Below are positions 1-7,987 of a stretch of DNA of 15,857 bases, one piece after another. Both the position numbers and the translations under genes were made by a program. Numbering within the stretch: the stretch's first letter is position 1; every line of letters starts with the position of its first letter. Origin of the DNA: JBCCEJ01 sp039030335. GTDB lineage: Bacteria > Pseudomonadota > Gammaproteobacteria > HK1. The notes below the pieces were generated by a model that saw only the letters and a list, made by a program, of their open reading frames with translations, ran no database searches and was not told the origin of the DNA. The stretch spans positions 1-15,857 of the forward strand of contig JBCCEJ010000101.1 of assembly GCA_039030335.1 (NCBI GenBank), given 5' to 3'.

Positions 1-69
1 AAAACCCACCCCGCCCTTGGCTGCCGCCTGGGCTGTGGTGGAGCCGTATTCCGCGCCTAACACCAGGGC

Positions 70-363
70 TTACTGTATCGTCGCTAAACCCACGCCGCCG
101 GGTACCCATCCAACCAGCGCATCGGCGAAGCGGAAGAGCTTCTTGATGAGTCCGGTGCGCTCCATCAGAAAGCCGGCGTACACGAAGAATGGAATCGCCA
201 TCAACGTGTACTTGTTCACGAAGCTGAAGAACGAGCGGAAGATCGCTTTCTCGGACAGCAACGGGTCGTACAGGATGAAGGCGACCGTCGCCGCACAGAG
301 CGCGACGCCGATCGGCGCACCGAGCGCCAGCATGCCGAGGAGAAAGGAGCCTAGAGAACCCAT
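70..363 (-). CDS. dctM: TRAP transporter large permease (DctM-like), N-terminal part ended by an in-frame stop
   Basis: This is the start of the large membrane subunit of a TRAP (tripartite ATP-independent periplasmic) transporter, which moves organic acids across the inner membrane using an ion gradient. The 97 residues match the DctM amino-terminus: a first hydrophobic segment ending in GAPIGVAL (about 1-25), then the AIPFFVYAGFLMERTG region (56-71) and the FADALVGWVPGG region (78-90). Full-length DctM proteins have about 420-450 residues, so most of the protein is missing. A TAA stop follows residue 97. The same frame stays open to the window edge and encodes a stretch (ALVLGAEYGSTT, AAAKGGVGF) that loosely fits the family's FGAxSGSxxAxxAA segment. 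Either the gene carries a nonsense mutation or there is a sequence error near a contig end. The start at 363 fits the family amino-terminus, but its ribosome site is poor. dctQ lies 103 bases upstream. Family assignment is secure; gene integrity is not. Confidence 0.75.
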   Translation of the reverse strand: MGSLGSFLLGMLALGAPIGVALCAATVAFILYDPLLSEKAIFRSFFSFVNKYTLMAIPFFVYAGFLMERTGLIKKLFRFADALVGWVPGGVGLATIQ

Positions 364-466
364 TGAATTGTCGCTCTGCTTCGCTACCGGTGGTGTTCCG
401 GCCGCTGGTTGTTCGGTGTCTGTGGGCGGCGCACCGACGCGCCCGCGTCCAAGCCGCCCGCTTTGC

Positions 467-1108
467 CTAGATGTCGATGCCTTCTTCTACCGGCGCCCAC
501 TCGAACACGCGCTTGCCGCGCACCGCCTGGACGTCCTGGTAGAGCTGGAACAGACACACGATCGCCATCAACGCGAAGGCGATGATCAGTACGAGTTGGA
601 AAGGCCAGATCAGCAGCACCATGCTCTGGCTCGTACGCTCCATCAACATCGAACGTTCGAATGCAGGTATGCCCCACCAGGCAAGTCCGCCGAACAATGC
701 CATCGACATCCCGCTGATCGCGGCGCGAATGACCAGCACGGTCTTCAGCATGCCCATGCGTTCGAGGATTTCTATGCCGGCACCGACGCGCAGGTGGGAG
801 CGCCGCGCCTGCGTCACGGCGAAGTAGAGGAATACCGATCCCACCAGGCCATACGTTACGGCGTCCTGACCCCACGGAAACACGACCCCGAAGATATAGC
901 GGCGGGCCACTTCAAAGATCGCGAGCCAGGTGGCGAGGAACATCGCGAGCGCGGCGCCATATCCGACGACATTGTCGAGCAGGAAACGGAAAGCCCGGTA
1001 AGCACCGTCGATACTGAGCCAGTTCACCTTCGCGGCGACCGTCTCGGTCTCTTCTTCAACCTGCCTGTTCGGGTCGTTCGGATCCGGAGTCGGATTGTCG
1101 TTCGTCAT
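467..1108 (-). CDS. dctQ: TRAP transporter small permease (DctQ-like)
   Basis: This is the four-helix small membrane subunit that pairs with DctM in TRAP transporters. The 213-residue protein has a polar amino-terminal tail rich in Asp, Asn, Pro and Glu (1-40), longer than usual for the family. Hydrophobic helices follow at about 47-66, 82-100, 121-146 and 161-189. Family-like landmarks are the VARRYIFGVVFPWGQD stretch (67-82) ending the first loop and the RRSHLRVG segment (102-109) after helix two. The open frame extends upstream to 1279, but the first 57 codons there look non-coding and overlap the divergent transporter gene, so I place the start at the ATG at 1108. dctM follows downstream, as expected. 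No substrate-binding dctP gene lies upstream, so it would have to be left of the window or elsewhere, and the substrate cannot be inferred. Confidence 0.88.
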   Translation of the reverse strand: MTNDNPTPDPNDPNRQVEEETETVAAKVNWLSIDGAYRAFRFLLDNVVGYGAALAMFLATWLAIFEVARRYIFGVVFPWGQDAVTYGLVGSVFLYFAVTQARRSHLRVGAGIEILERMGMLKTVLVIRAAISGMSMALFGGLAWWGIPAFERSMLMERTSQSMVLLIWPFQLVLIIAFALMAIVCLFQLYQDVQAVRGKRVFEWAPVEEGIDI

Positions 1109-1258
1109 GCACGTGCCTGAGCGTTGGTATGGAGCACCAGCGAAAACTGGCTGAGTATATAGAGGCCCACCGGGCATTAGTACCGTCAGCTCGAATGTGC
1201 TCGGGCTGCCCTCGTCAACCTCTCCATCCAACGGGTGCGACATGAGCGCGCAGCGCGC

Positions 1259-2143
1259 ATGAACGACGTCGAACCGCACGCCGCGCGGGCCATCATTCTC
1301 GCCCTGGCGGCCTCAACCTGCTTTGGAGTCGGGCTCGTTCTGACTCAGTTTGGGCTGCGTCGCACCGACCCGGTGCGCGGCTCCATGGTAAGCGTGCCGA
1401 GCGCGGCTGCGTTGTTCTGGCTGATGTCTGTCGTCATCGTAGACTGGGCCGCTTTCGACTGGCGCGCAGTGTTGATCTTCTCTGCGGTTGGCCTGCTGTT
1501 TCCGGCGAGTGTCACGCTGCTGACGTTTGAGGCAAACCGTCAGATGGGACCGAACATCACGGGGGCGCTCGGCAATCTGACCCCGGTGTTCGCTATCGGT
1601 TTTGCGGTGCTGACACTCGGCGAAACGCTCGGCACGGCCGATGTCGTTGGTACCGGCGTGATCATGGCCGGCGTGATGCTGTTGTCCTGGCGCGGTTCCG
1701 GGCAGTCTGTGAGCTGGCCGGTGTGGCTGATTGCGTTGCCGCTCGCCGGCGCCATCATCCGTGGGGCGGCGGCGCCAGCGGTCAAATGGGGACTCGTGAC
1801 CTGGGATGCGCCTTTTGTGGCTGCGCTTTTTGGCTATAGCGTTTCCGCGCTGGTGCTCGTGATCTCGGGGTGGTTCCGGGTCGGGCGGACCGTGGTGGGA
1901 TTCGACCGCAGCGGCTCCTGGCGCTTCGTCGTCGCCGGTATGGTCAACGGCATGGCGACCATGCTGATGTACGCCGCACTGGCGCATGGCACCGTGTCGC
2001 TGGTGTCGCCACTTATCGCGACCTATCCGCTCATCACGCTGCTCGTCAGTGCGCTCGTGGTCCGCGCAGCGCCGATCAGCGCGCAGCTGATCGCGGGCGT
2101 CGTCGCGACGGTACTCGGCGTCGTCGTCTTGTTGATCGCCTAG
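1259..2143 (+). CDS. EamA/DMT-superfamily transporter
   Basis: This is a drug/metabolite-transporter superfamily inner-membrane protein of 294 residues, the normal length for a ten-helix protein with two EamA repeats. The sequence is almost continuously hydrophobic. The first repeat covers about residues 10-143 and includes the GPNITGALGNLTPVFAIGFA segment and the LGETL motif that typically ends an EamA repeat. The second covers about 155-290 and includes ALAHGTVSLVSPLIATYPL, the equivalent segment of that repeat. Members export amino acids, nucleotide-type metabolites or drugs; the substrate is unknown here. I chose the ATG at 1259; an in-frame GTG at 1235 would add eight residues (MRHERAAR). 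Neither has a strong ribosome site. The gene is divergent from dctQ across about 150 bases and convergent with yhaN, whose stop is 54 bases away. Confidence 0.88.
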   Translation: MNDVEPHAARAIILALAASTCFGVGLVLTQFGLRRTDPVRGSMVSVPSAAALFWLMSVVIVDWAAFDWRAVLIFSAVGLLFPASVTLLTFEANRQMGPNITGALGNLTPVFAIGFAVLTLGETLGTADVVGTGVIMAGVMLLSWRGSGQSVSWPVWLIALPLAGAIIRGAAAPAVKWGLVTWDAPFVAALFGYSVSALVLVISGWFRVGRTVVGFDRSGSWRFVVAGMVNGMATMLMYAALAHGTVSLVSPLIATYPLITLLVSALVVRAAPISAQLIAGVVATVLGVVVLLIA

Positions 2144-2183
2144 CCGGCGGTTCCGCGCGCGCGGTTGCGCGCCTCCGAAACCC

Positions 2184-2197
2184 ACCGGGTGCCCGGT
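2184..2197. terminator. Short inverted repeat at the convergent junction of the EamA gene and yhaN
   Basis: The stretch ACCGG-GTGC-CCGGT is a perfect five-base-pair inverted repeat with a four-base loop. It abuts the yhaN stop codon, which begins at position 2200 on the minus strand. No T-run follows on either strand. It may help end or stabilise transcripts from both genes, but it is short and could be chance in GC-rich DNA. Confidence 0.22.
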
Positions 2198-5100
2198 TCA
2201 ATCGAAGAAAGGTGGCGGCAAGGTCTGAACGTTGAAGGCGTCTGCCGGCAGTGCCTCGGCAGCCAGTTCGAGGAGATGCGCATGGTGGGTGAATAGCAAC
2301 ACCTGCCGCTCGGCGGCGAACTCGCTGAGGGCGCGCAGCATGGCGTGTGCGCGCTCGTCGTCCGACGTGATGAGAATGTCATCGAGCACGAGCGGCATAC
2401 CGTCGTGCGCACCGCTTTTCAGGCTGAGGGCGGCGAGCCGGAGGCTGAGGTAGAGCTGATCGGCGGTTCCCTCGCTCATCGCGCCGACCGGCACCCGCCG
2501 ACGGTCTGTGCGTTCTGCGACGAGCGAGGTCTCAGCGCCGCTCCCATCGGCGTGCAACCTGCAATATCGGCCATTGGTCATGCGTTCGAACAGCCGTCCG
2601 GCCGAACTCATCATCGGCCCTTGCGCACGCTCCCTGAAGCGCTTGCCAGCTTCGCCCAACAACGCGTGCGCAAGTCGCAATCGCATCCATCGCTCGGCAC
2701 CACGGCTCAGGCTCGCGGCGGCGTGTTCTGCGTCTGCCCGAGCGGCGGCGGCGCGGTCGGAAGTGTCGACTTTCTCCAGTTCACGGCGCGCCAGTTCTTC
2801 GCTTCGGCGCGCCTGCTCGGCCGCCTGTTTACCGGCTTCGACCTGGGTGTCGATGACGTCGATCTCGGTATCCAGCGCCGCGACGGACCGGCCGTCAAGG
2901 CGCTTGCGCAAAGATGCAATATCGTCACTCCAGCCGGCTCGCAGTTGCCGGTCGAGCTGCGCGAGCTCGGTCTCCAGTCGCTGTTTCTCGGCGACGCGAA
3001 GCTCGAGGGCGGGCAGCGCGGTCGGTGCGCTGACTCCCGCCGCTTCACAGAGACCAGCCAGGGTACTCCTGGCGCTTTCCTCGAGTTCCGCCGCTGTCTC
3101 TCGCTCGCGATTCAGTCGCACGCCGAGCCGCTCGGCCTCAGCCCGCCGCTGCGCTTTGTCACGAGCCGAGGCAAGTCGCCCGGAGAGCGTCGTGACGATG
3201 TCCTCCGGCCGGACCGACAGGGCATCGCTGACGAGCCCGGCGAGGTCGGCGGCATCACGGTCGAAGGCGCTGAGCAGGGTGGCAGACATCTGGATCGAGG
3301 TATCGAGTTCTGCGGCGCGCGAACGCAGTATTTCGCCGCGTTCGCATTCTCGCAGTCGTGCTTGGATGACGGAGACTGGCGCGCCTGGGTCCACGCCAAG
3401 TTGGTTGCACTGCCAGGCGATCGCCTGCCTGTGCTGGTTCAATTCCGCGGCAGTCGATTCTCGCTCCAGCCTCAGCGTGGCCAGATCACGTTCCGCCGCA
3501 GCCCGATGTTGCGCCTGGGTAGCCGCCTTGATTTCGGCCTCGCTCAGCTGCTGATCGACGGAGTTGGCGAGCGTGACCAGTTCGTCCACGGTGCCGTCGG
3601 CACCGCGATGGCCGCAGTCGTTCAGCGCACTGACGAGCTGCTGCGCAGCGCTCGTTTCGCGCTTTAAAAGCTCCGCCCTTTCGGTCTGAAGCGCCGCCAG
3701 TGCGTCGGCCAGCGACAGCGCTTCGTCGCGCAGGTGCTGCCAGTCGCGCAACAGTTCCGGCTCGGGGATCGCCGGCAGGGCCGCGTCTGCCAGGCGTTGC
3801 ATCCAGGCGTCCTGCTCTGCGTCGCGCTCGGCCTCCAGCTGACCGAGTCGCTGCAGCACCCCGGCGTGCTGCCCGTTCAAGTGTTCGAACCGGGTCCGCG
3901 CATGCGCATGAGCCGCGGCGCGAGCGCTGTCTTCACGCAGCCGGTCGGCCTGGCGATCTGCGTGGTTTACCGCTGCTTCGTACGTGTCGACGATGCCTGT
4001 CCGGTCGTCGAATGACAGCGGTGGGTCAGTCTCCGGCCGAGCTGGCTCGTCGACGGCGTGAGACCAGTTTGACCTGAGCGCGGCCCACGCGGCATCCCGA
4101 CTGCGGCGCGCATCGTGCACGGCCTGGAGAGTCGGCACTTCTCCGACGGCCTCCAGGGAGCTCAACTCCGCCGTGACGTTTGAGATCTCGTCGGTAATTC
4201 GGTCTGCGTCCGCGCGTTGCTGCTGCTTCGCGCCACGGCGCTGACGGCGTCGCTCGGTCTCCTGCTCGATCCGGGCTGCCGACAGTGGCCTGGCCGCTGT
4301 CAAGGTAGCCAGATCGTCGACTCCAAGTTTCGTCAGGGCGCGTTGTTGTTGCAGCCGCCGCTCGTCCAGTTGCGCGGTCAGTGTTCGGGTGCGTTCAACG
4401 TCCAGGCTGGCCGCGTTACGCAGTGCGGTCTTGAGCGCTGGCCAGGCCGTAGCCGGCGGTAACGGCACGGCCGCCGTTTCCGCGAGGATGCTCTGCAGCG
4501 TTCGTTGTAGCTGCTTCTCACGGTTCGCGAGGCTGTGCAGTTCCGGCTCGGCCGCGCTGATCGCATCGAGCTTTTCGAGCAGGGCCCGCTCATCGGTCTG
4601 GCTGGGTTTTGGGAACGCGCTCAACGCCGCACCGCTTGGATCTGTCATACGGGCGAGCAGCTCGCGCGCCTCCGCGCGGCACGCTTCGAGCTGAGCACTC
4701 TGGGTAGCGAGCGCCTCACGTTCGCGCGCGATGCCATCCAGCTGCGCTTTCAGCCTGTCGACCGGAGCAGCAGCGGCCAGCATGTTCTCGTCGACCGTGA
4801 GATCCCGTAGCAGGTCGTGCAGACCTGCGAGCTCCTCGTCGGCACGAGCGATGGCGGCACGCGCTTGTGCGAGTTCGGTCTCCGCACCCACTCGTCGCTC
4901 GGCAGCATCGTTTGCCAACTCGGGCAAGCCGCCGAGTGCCGCGATGCGGTCGCGTACGTCGTCGAAGCGCTGCAGCGACGGTGCAAGGCTGCGCAGCAGC
5001 GATGCCTCGACGTGCCGGCCGCGCACCTCCTCGAGGTCCTTCTCGGCTTCTACCAGCTGCTCAGCTGCCTGCGTATGTGATTGCTTCAGCGCCCGCCATT

Positions 5101-5782
5101 GCCCGGGCTTGACCTCGACTTCGCGTACTCGCCGACGGCTGTCCAGATAACCCTTACGTGCGACGTTAACCGGAGCTGTAGTAGCGCGCGGCTTGAACCA
5201 TTGTCCAGCCGCTTGTTCGAGTTCCGCGAGTACGTGTTGCACGCTGACGGTGCCTGCACTGGCCGCGAACAGGGCACTACCGAGTTCTCCCTCGCCACGC
5301 ATCAGCGCCTCACCCCCGGCGCGGAGCCGCTGGTGGTCGAGGCCGAACATGGATTCATACTCGCGCCTGGTGAGACCGGCGGCGAGTTCTGCTTCCAGAT
5401 GTGGTGCCGGCGTCAGCGATCCGACGGATGCGGCGCCATCGGCGCGGAGGTGCTGCTGGTGCACGTCGGTACCTGCACCGTCAGGCGGTGCAGGTGGGGT
5501 GGCCCAGAGCGATTCTCTGTCGCGTTTATAACGAACCAGCAAAACGGATTCGTTGGTTGCCGTGACGCAACGCGCCGCGATCTGTAGCTGGTTGTTCGGA
5601 TGGCGAAAATTGTCGCTGGTGCGCCGAGGGAAGCCGAACCGCCAGTCGCCGAGCGCGCGCAACGCCGACGACTTGCCGGCCTCGTTGGCGCCGAACACGA
5701 TCTGAAGTGGTGCACCGCGCCAGTCGAGCACGCAGTCCGAGAAAGGCCCGTAGGCGGCGATCAACAGCTGCTGGATGCGCAT
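2198..5782 (-). CDS. yhaN: YhaN-like AAA ATPase with long coiled coil (Rad50/SbcC/SMC-like)
   Basis: This 1194-residue protein has the split ATPase of SMC/Rad50-type proteins. The amino-terminal half carries Walker A GANEAGKS (31-38) and the YhaN-typical FGLDHQRLRAGG segment (146-157). A long Ala/Glu/Arg/Leu-rich coiled-coil region fills about 170-1070. The carboxy-terminal half holds the ABC signature SEGTADQLYLS (starting at 1103), Walker B PLVLDDIL (acidic pair 1134-1135) and the H-loop FTHHAH (His 1166). No CxxC zinc hook is visible, as expected for YhaN rather than Rad50. By family knowledge it should form a complex with the YhaO-like nuclease encoded just upstream and process or tether DNA ends. 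The ATG at 5782 shares one base with the yhaO stop (TGATG), so translational coupling is likely. The frame is open 45 bases further upstream, but only inside yhaO. SbcC is the alternative name, but the YhaN family fits the motifs better. Confidence 0.9.
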   Translation of the reverse strand: MRIQQLLIAAYGPFSDCVLDWRGAPLQIVFGANEAGKSSALRALGDWRFGFPRRTSDNFRHPNNQLQIAARCVTATNESVLLVRYKRDRESLWATPPAPPDGAGTDVHQQHLRADGAASVGSLTPAPHLEAELAAGLTRREYESMFGLDHQRLRAGGEALMRGEGELGSALFAASAGTVSVQHVLAELEQAAGQWFKPRATTAPVNVARKGYLDSRRRVREVEVKPGQWRALKQSHTQAAEQLVEAEKDLEEVRGRHVEASLLRSLAPSLQRFDDVRDRIAALGGLPELANDAAERRVGAETELAQARAAIARADEELAGLHDLLRDLTVDENMLAAAAPVDRLKAQLDGIAREREALATQSAQLEACRAEARELLARMTDPSGAALSAFPKPSQTDERALLEKLDAISAAEPELHSLANREKQLQRTLQSILAETAAVPLPPATAWPALKTALRNAASLDVERTRTLTAQLDERRLQQQRALTKLGVDDLATLTAARPLSAARIEQETERRRQRRGAKQQQRADADRITDEISNVTAELSSLEAVGEVPTLQAVHDARRSRDAAWAALRSNWSHAVDEPARPETDPPLSFDDRTGIVDTYEAAVNHADRQADRLREDSARAAAHAHARTRFEHLNGQHAGVLQRLGQLEAERDAEQDAWMQRLADAALPAIPEPELLRDWQHLRDEALSLADALAALQTERAELLKRETSAAQQLVSALNDCGHRGADGTVDELVTLANSVDQQLSEAEIKAATQAQHRAAAERDLATLRLERESTAAELNQHRQAIAWQCNQLGVDPGAPVSVIQARLRECERGEILRSRAAELDTSIQMSATLLSAFDRDAADLAGLVSDALSVRPEDIVTTLSGRLASARDKAQRRAEAERLGVRLNRERETAAELEESARSTLAGLCEAAGVSAPTALPALELRVAEKQRLETELAQLDRQLRAGWSDDIASLRKRLDGRSVAALDTEIDVIDTQVEAGKQAAEQARRSEELARRELEKVDTSDRAAAARADAEHAAASLSRGAERWMRLRLAHALLGEAGKRFRERAQGPMMSSAGRLFERMTNGRYCRLHADGSGAETSLVAERTDRRRVPVGAMSEGTADQLYLSLRLAALSLKSGAHDGMPLVLDDILITSDDERAHAMLRALSEFAAERQVLLFTHHAHLLELAAEALPADAFNVQTLPPPFFD

Positions 5783-7044
5783 CAATCCGGGACGCCGGAC
5801 TCGAGGTGGGCGAGGGCTGTTGCGCACGCCGCGCTCAGCAGCGCGCGGGCGGCCTCCGCATCGTCGCTGACCGTGCTGGCATCGAGCTCGAGTTCCGGAG
5901 GCAGCAGTTTCAGCAGGTCGCCAAGTTCAGTCTGCACAAACGACAGCAGCGCGTCGGGCGATGCGGCCAGCTCATCGGCGAGCCGCATAAGCTCGGCCAC
6001 CGCGTCCGACCGGTTAGCTGCGTCCCGCGGCGACTTTGGCGCCCGCAGATCGAGTTTTACCCGTTCCACCCAGACATCGGTGCCCGTGATGTCCTGAGCG
6101 CTCTGACGGACGACGGCGTCCAGGGCGCCCGGAAATCTGGCTTCGGTTTCGATGAGCGAACTCACGCCGGTCAGCGTTACGCGCAACGCCAGCAGGTCGA
6201 TGTCGCCGGACTCGGCGAACTCGCCAATGCATGCGCTGGCGCGATGTTGCAGCGCGTCCGGGTGCTCCAGGCCGGTGACATCGATATTGATGCGGTGCCA
6301 TCGGGCGACGTCCAGCGCAATCGGCTCATGGTGTATGGCGGTGCCATCGAACTCCACCAGCTCGCAGCCCTTGGCACCGGTCTCATTGGCGTGGCGCCCC
6401 TGCAGGTTGCCCGGGTACACCACGAGCGGCGTGTCGCTCACGATCTCCCGCTGGTGTACGTGCCCGAGCGCCCAATAGTCGTAGCCTTTGTCTGTCAGCC
6501 GTTCGAGGGTCGTGGGGGCGTAGGTATCGTGTCCCTCGCGACCGTTAAGGCTGGTGTGCAGCAGACCGATGTTGACGAGGCCGGCTACTGCCGGCGGGTA
6601 CTCCGGCACCAGGTCTTCGGTCACCGCTCGGCTCGGAAAGCTCCGCCCGTGAATGGCGACACCCAGGTCGTCCAGCTGCACGGTTTGAGCTGCCCGGCTT
6701 GAAAAAGTCGTGACGTTGTCTGGTAGCGGCAGCGGACGGCTGATCGTTCCCTCGGCATCGTGATTCCCGAGGATCATGAAAACGCGGATTCCGGCTCGCG
6801 CGAGACGGATCATCTCAGCGCGGAAATAGAGGCCCGTGTGGAAGTCCTGCCAGTCGCGATCATAGATATCGCCAGCCAGCAACACGAAGTCGACGCGGCG
6901 CTCGAGCGCAAAGCTCACAAGTCGCTCCAGCGCGCCGCGGGTCGCCGTGCGCAGTTGGTCAACCGGGGCGCCGGGGTAGCGATCGAGGCCTTTCAGCGGG
7001 CTGTCCAGATGTAAGTCGGCGGCATGGAGGTAGCGGAGCTTCAT
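5782..7044 (-). CDS. yhaO: YhaO-like metallophosphoesterase, DNA exonuclease (SbcD/Mre11-like)
   Basis: This 420-residue calcineurin-like phosphoesterase should be the nuclease partner of the YhaN-like ATPase. The metal-site motifs are all present in order: DLHLD (Asp10, His12), GDIYD (Asp59), GNHD (93-96, with Asn94 and His95), a family histidine in LLHTSL (His163) and GHVH (194-197). The catalytic domain ends near residue 225. The remaining region, about 230-420, resembles the carboxy-terminal capping part of YhaO/SbcD proteins, which contacts the ATPase. By family knowledge it would be a Mn-dependent DNA exonuclease or endonuclease in the cytoplasm. It starts 12 bases after the phosphopantetheinyl transferase stop and overlaps the yhaN start by one base, so the three genes are probably one transcript. 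The start codon is well placed by the MKLRYLHAADLH opening; its ribosome site is weak. Confidence 0.92.
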   Translation of the reverse strand: MKLRYLHAADLHLDSPLKGLDRYPGAPVDQLRTATRGALERLVSFALERRVDFVLLAGDIYDRDWQDFHTGLYFRAEMIRLARAGIRVFMILGNHDAEGTISRPLPLPDNVTTFSSRAAQTVQLDDLGVAIHGRSFPSRAVTEDLVPEYPPAVAGLVNIGLLHTSLNGREGHDTYAPTTLERLTDKGYDYWALGHVHQREIVSDTPLVVYPGNLQGRHANETGAKGCELVEFDGTAIHHEPIALDVARWHRINIDVTGLEHPDALQHRASACIGEFAESGDIDLLALRVTLTGVSSLIETEARFPGALDAVVRQSAQDITGTDVWVERVKLDLRAPKSPRDAANRSDAVAELMRLADELAASPDALLSFVQTELGDLLKLLPPELELDASTVSDDAEAARALLSAACATALAHLESGVPD

Positions 7045-7056
7045 GGGCGCATCATC

Positions 7057-7761
7057 TCACGCCCGTGCTGCGGCCAGGCCATCGGGATGGACGGGTGGCA
7101 GACAGATACCGGTGCAGATCACGTCGCCTGAAATGAGATATCGACCCTCGAACCGGGCGCCCGCGGGACCGACCTCCGGCACGGCTTGTAACAGCGTGAT
7201 CTCGAAGCGCGCGCCGTTCCCGTCGAGCGCGACTTCTGCGCCCCGCAAGCCGAGCCATTGACCGCTACGCGTGTACTGCGCCTTGTAGAACGCTTCCTTG
7301 GCCGAGAAGGTCAGCAGCAGTGCGTCCTGCGCCGACACCTGAGCCTCGGCGGCGGTCCGTTCGGCCGGCGTGCCCAGCCGTTGCCACAGGGCGAGGTCGC
7401 AGGTGTCCCGCGCCTCGATATCCAGCCCGAGACCAGCGGTATGTTCGGTTCGTGCCACAGCGGCGCCAGCCACGATGCGGGCGTGCGAGATCGCGCCGAC
7501 AAATCCAGCTGGCCAGAGCGGTTCGCGGCCCGCGCCGCGACCGATCGGTACTGGCGGGCAACCCGCCTTCGACAGGGCTGCGCGCGCGCAGTGGCGTCCC
7601 GCACGAAAATCGAGCCGGCGCTTGCGCGCCGCATTCGCGATGTGCGGTAGCTCATCAGGCCACAGCTCGTCGGCAGACTCGAAATTCTCGAGCAACGCCG
7701 TGCTGACGAAGTCAGGAAACAAACGGTCGACTGGTAGATACACGTCTGGTAGAGACACCAC
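7057..7761 (-). CDS. 4'-phosphopantetheinyl transferase (EntD/Sfp-type)
   Basis: This enzyme should transfer the 4'-phosphopantetheine arm of coenzyme A to a serine of a carrier protein, converting apo- to holo-ACP, PCP or ArCP. The 234-residue protein has the EntD-type motifs: KRRLDFRAGRHCARAAL (47-63), GREPLWPAGFVGAISH (78-93), the Mg-binding LGLDIE (111-116, Asp114 and Glu116) and FSAKEAFYK (152-160, Glu156 and Lys160). These are the expected catalytic and CoA-binding residues, so the enzyme looks intact. No carrier protein, polyketide or peptide synthetase gene lies in the window, so its target is unknown. Two GTG codons stand in tandem at 7761 and 7758; I use the first. No good ribosome site is visible. 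It appears to lead an operon with yhaO and yhaN. It diverges from the CoA-transferase gene across 226 bases, where I see no convincing promoter. Confidence 0.9.
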   Translation of the reverse strand: MVSLPDVYLPVDRLFPDFVSTALLENFESADELWPDELPHIANAARKRRLDFRAGRHCARAALSKAGCPPVPIGRGAGREPLWPAGFVGAISHARIVAGAAVARTEHTAGLGLDIEARDTCDLALWQRLGTPAERTAAEAQVSAQDALLLTFSAKEAFYKAQYTRSGQWLGLRGAEVALDGNGARFEITLLQAVPEVGPAGARFEGRYLISGDVICTGICLPPVHPDGLAAARA

Positions 7762-7987
7762 GCCGGGTCAGCACGCCGGTATCGCCGGACCCGAGAATCC
7801 GACGCCATGCGCTCGGTAACGCTTGCCGTATCGAACACTGTGTCGTCCGTCGGTGCCGAGATCAACTGGCCTGAAGTTTGCGTCTGACACGCGCCGGCGC
7901 ACCGCTTTGCGTAGATCCGAACGGTTCTGCAGGCGCCGCTGTACACTATTCACTAACTTCCCAAACACTGATCGACCGAGCTGCCCT

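Noticed and set aside
1..99. Near-repeat of 15 bases at 1-15 and 85-99
   Set aside because: The two copies differ at two positions and both encode Gly-Gly-Val-Gly in the dctM frame. Similar glycine codons explain it better than a duplication.
17..1120. Plus-strand open frame (367 codons) opposite dctM and dctQ
   Set aside because: The opposite strand carries well-matched TRAP permease proteins. This translation is rich in Arg, His and Pro and matches nothing known.
2153..2164. Self-complementary CCGCGCGCGCGG after the EamA gene stop
   Set aside because: It is an alternating CG run with no loop and no T-run; palindromy follows from its composition.
1313..2185. Minus-strand open frame (290 codons) opposite the EamA transporter
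   Set aside because: Very rich in Arg, His and Gln with no hydrophobic core; a mirror of the membrane-protein codons on the plus strand.
2345..3667. Long plus-strand open frame (440 codons) opposite yhaN
   Set aside because: It is antisense to a protein with clear ATPase motifs and a coiled coil. Its translation has no recognisable domain, and long antisense frames are expected in GC-rich genes.
5707..6702. Plus-strand open frame (331 codons) opposite yhaO
   Set aside because: Shadow of the metallophosphoesterase coding strand, with no domain or ribosome site.
7762..7987. Promoters in the PPTase/CoA-transferase divergent gap
   Set aside because: TACACT at 7942-7947 resembles a -10 box for the CoA-transferase gene, but no -35 lies at a proper distance, so I do not call it.
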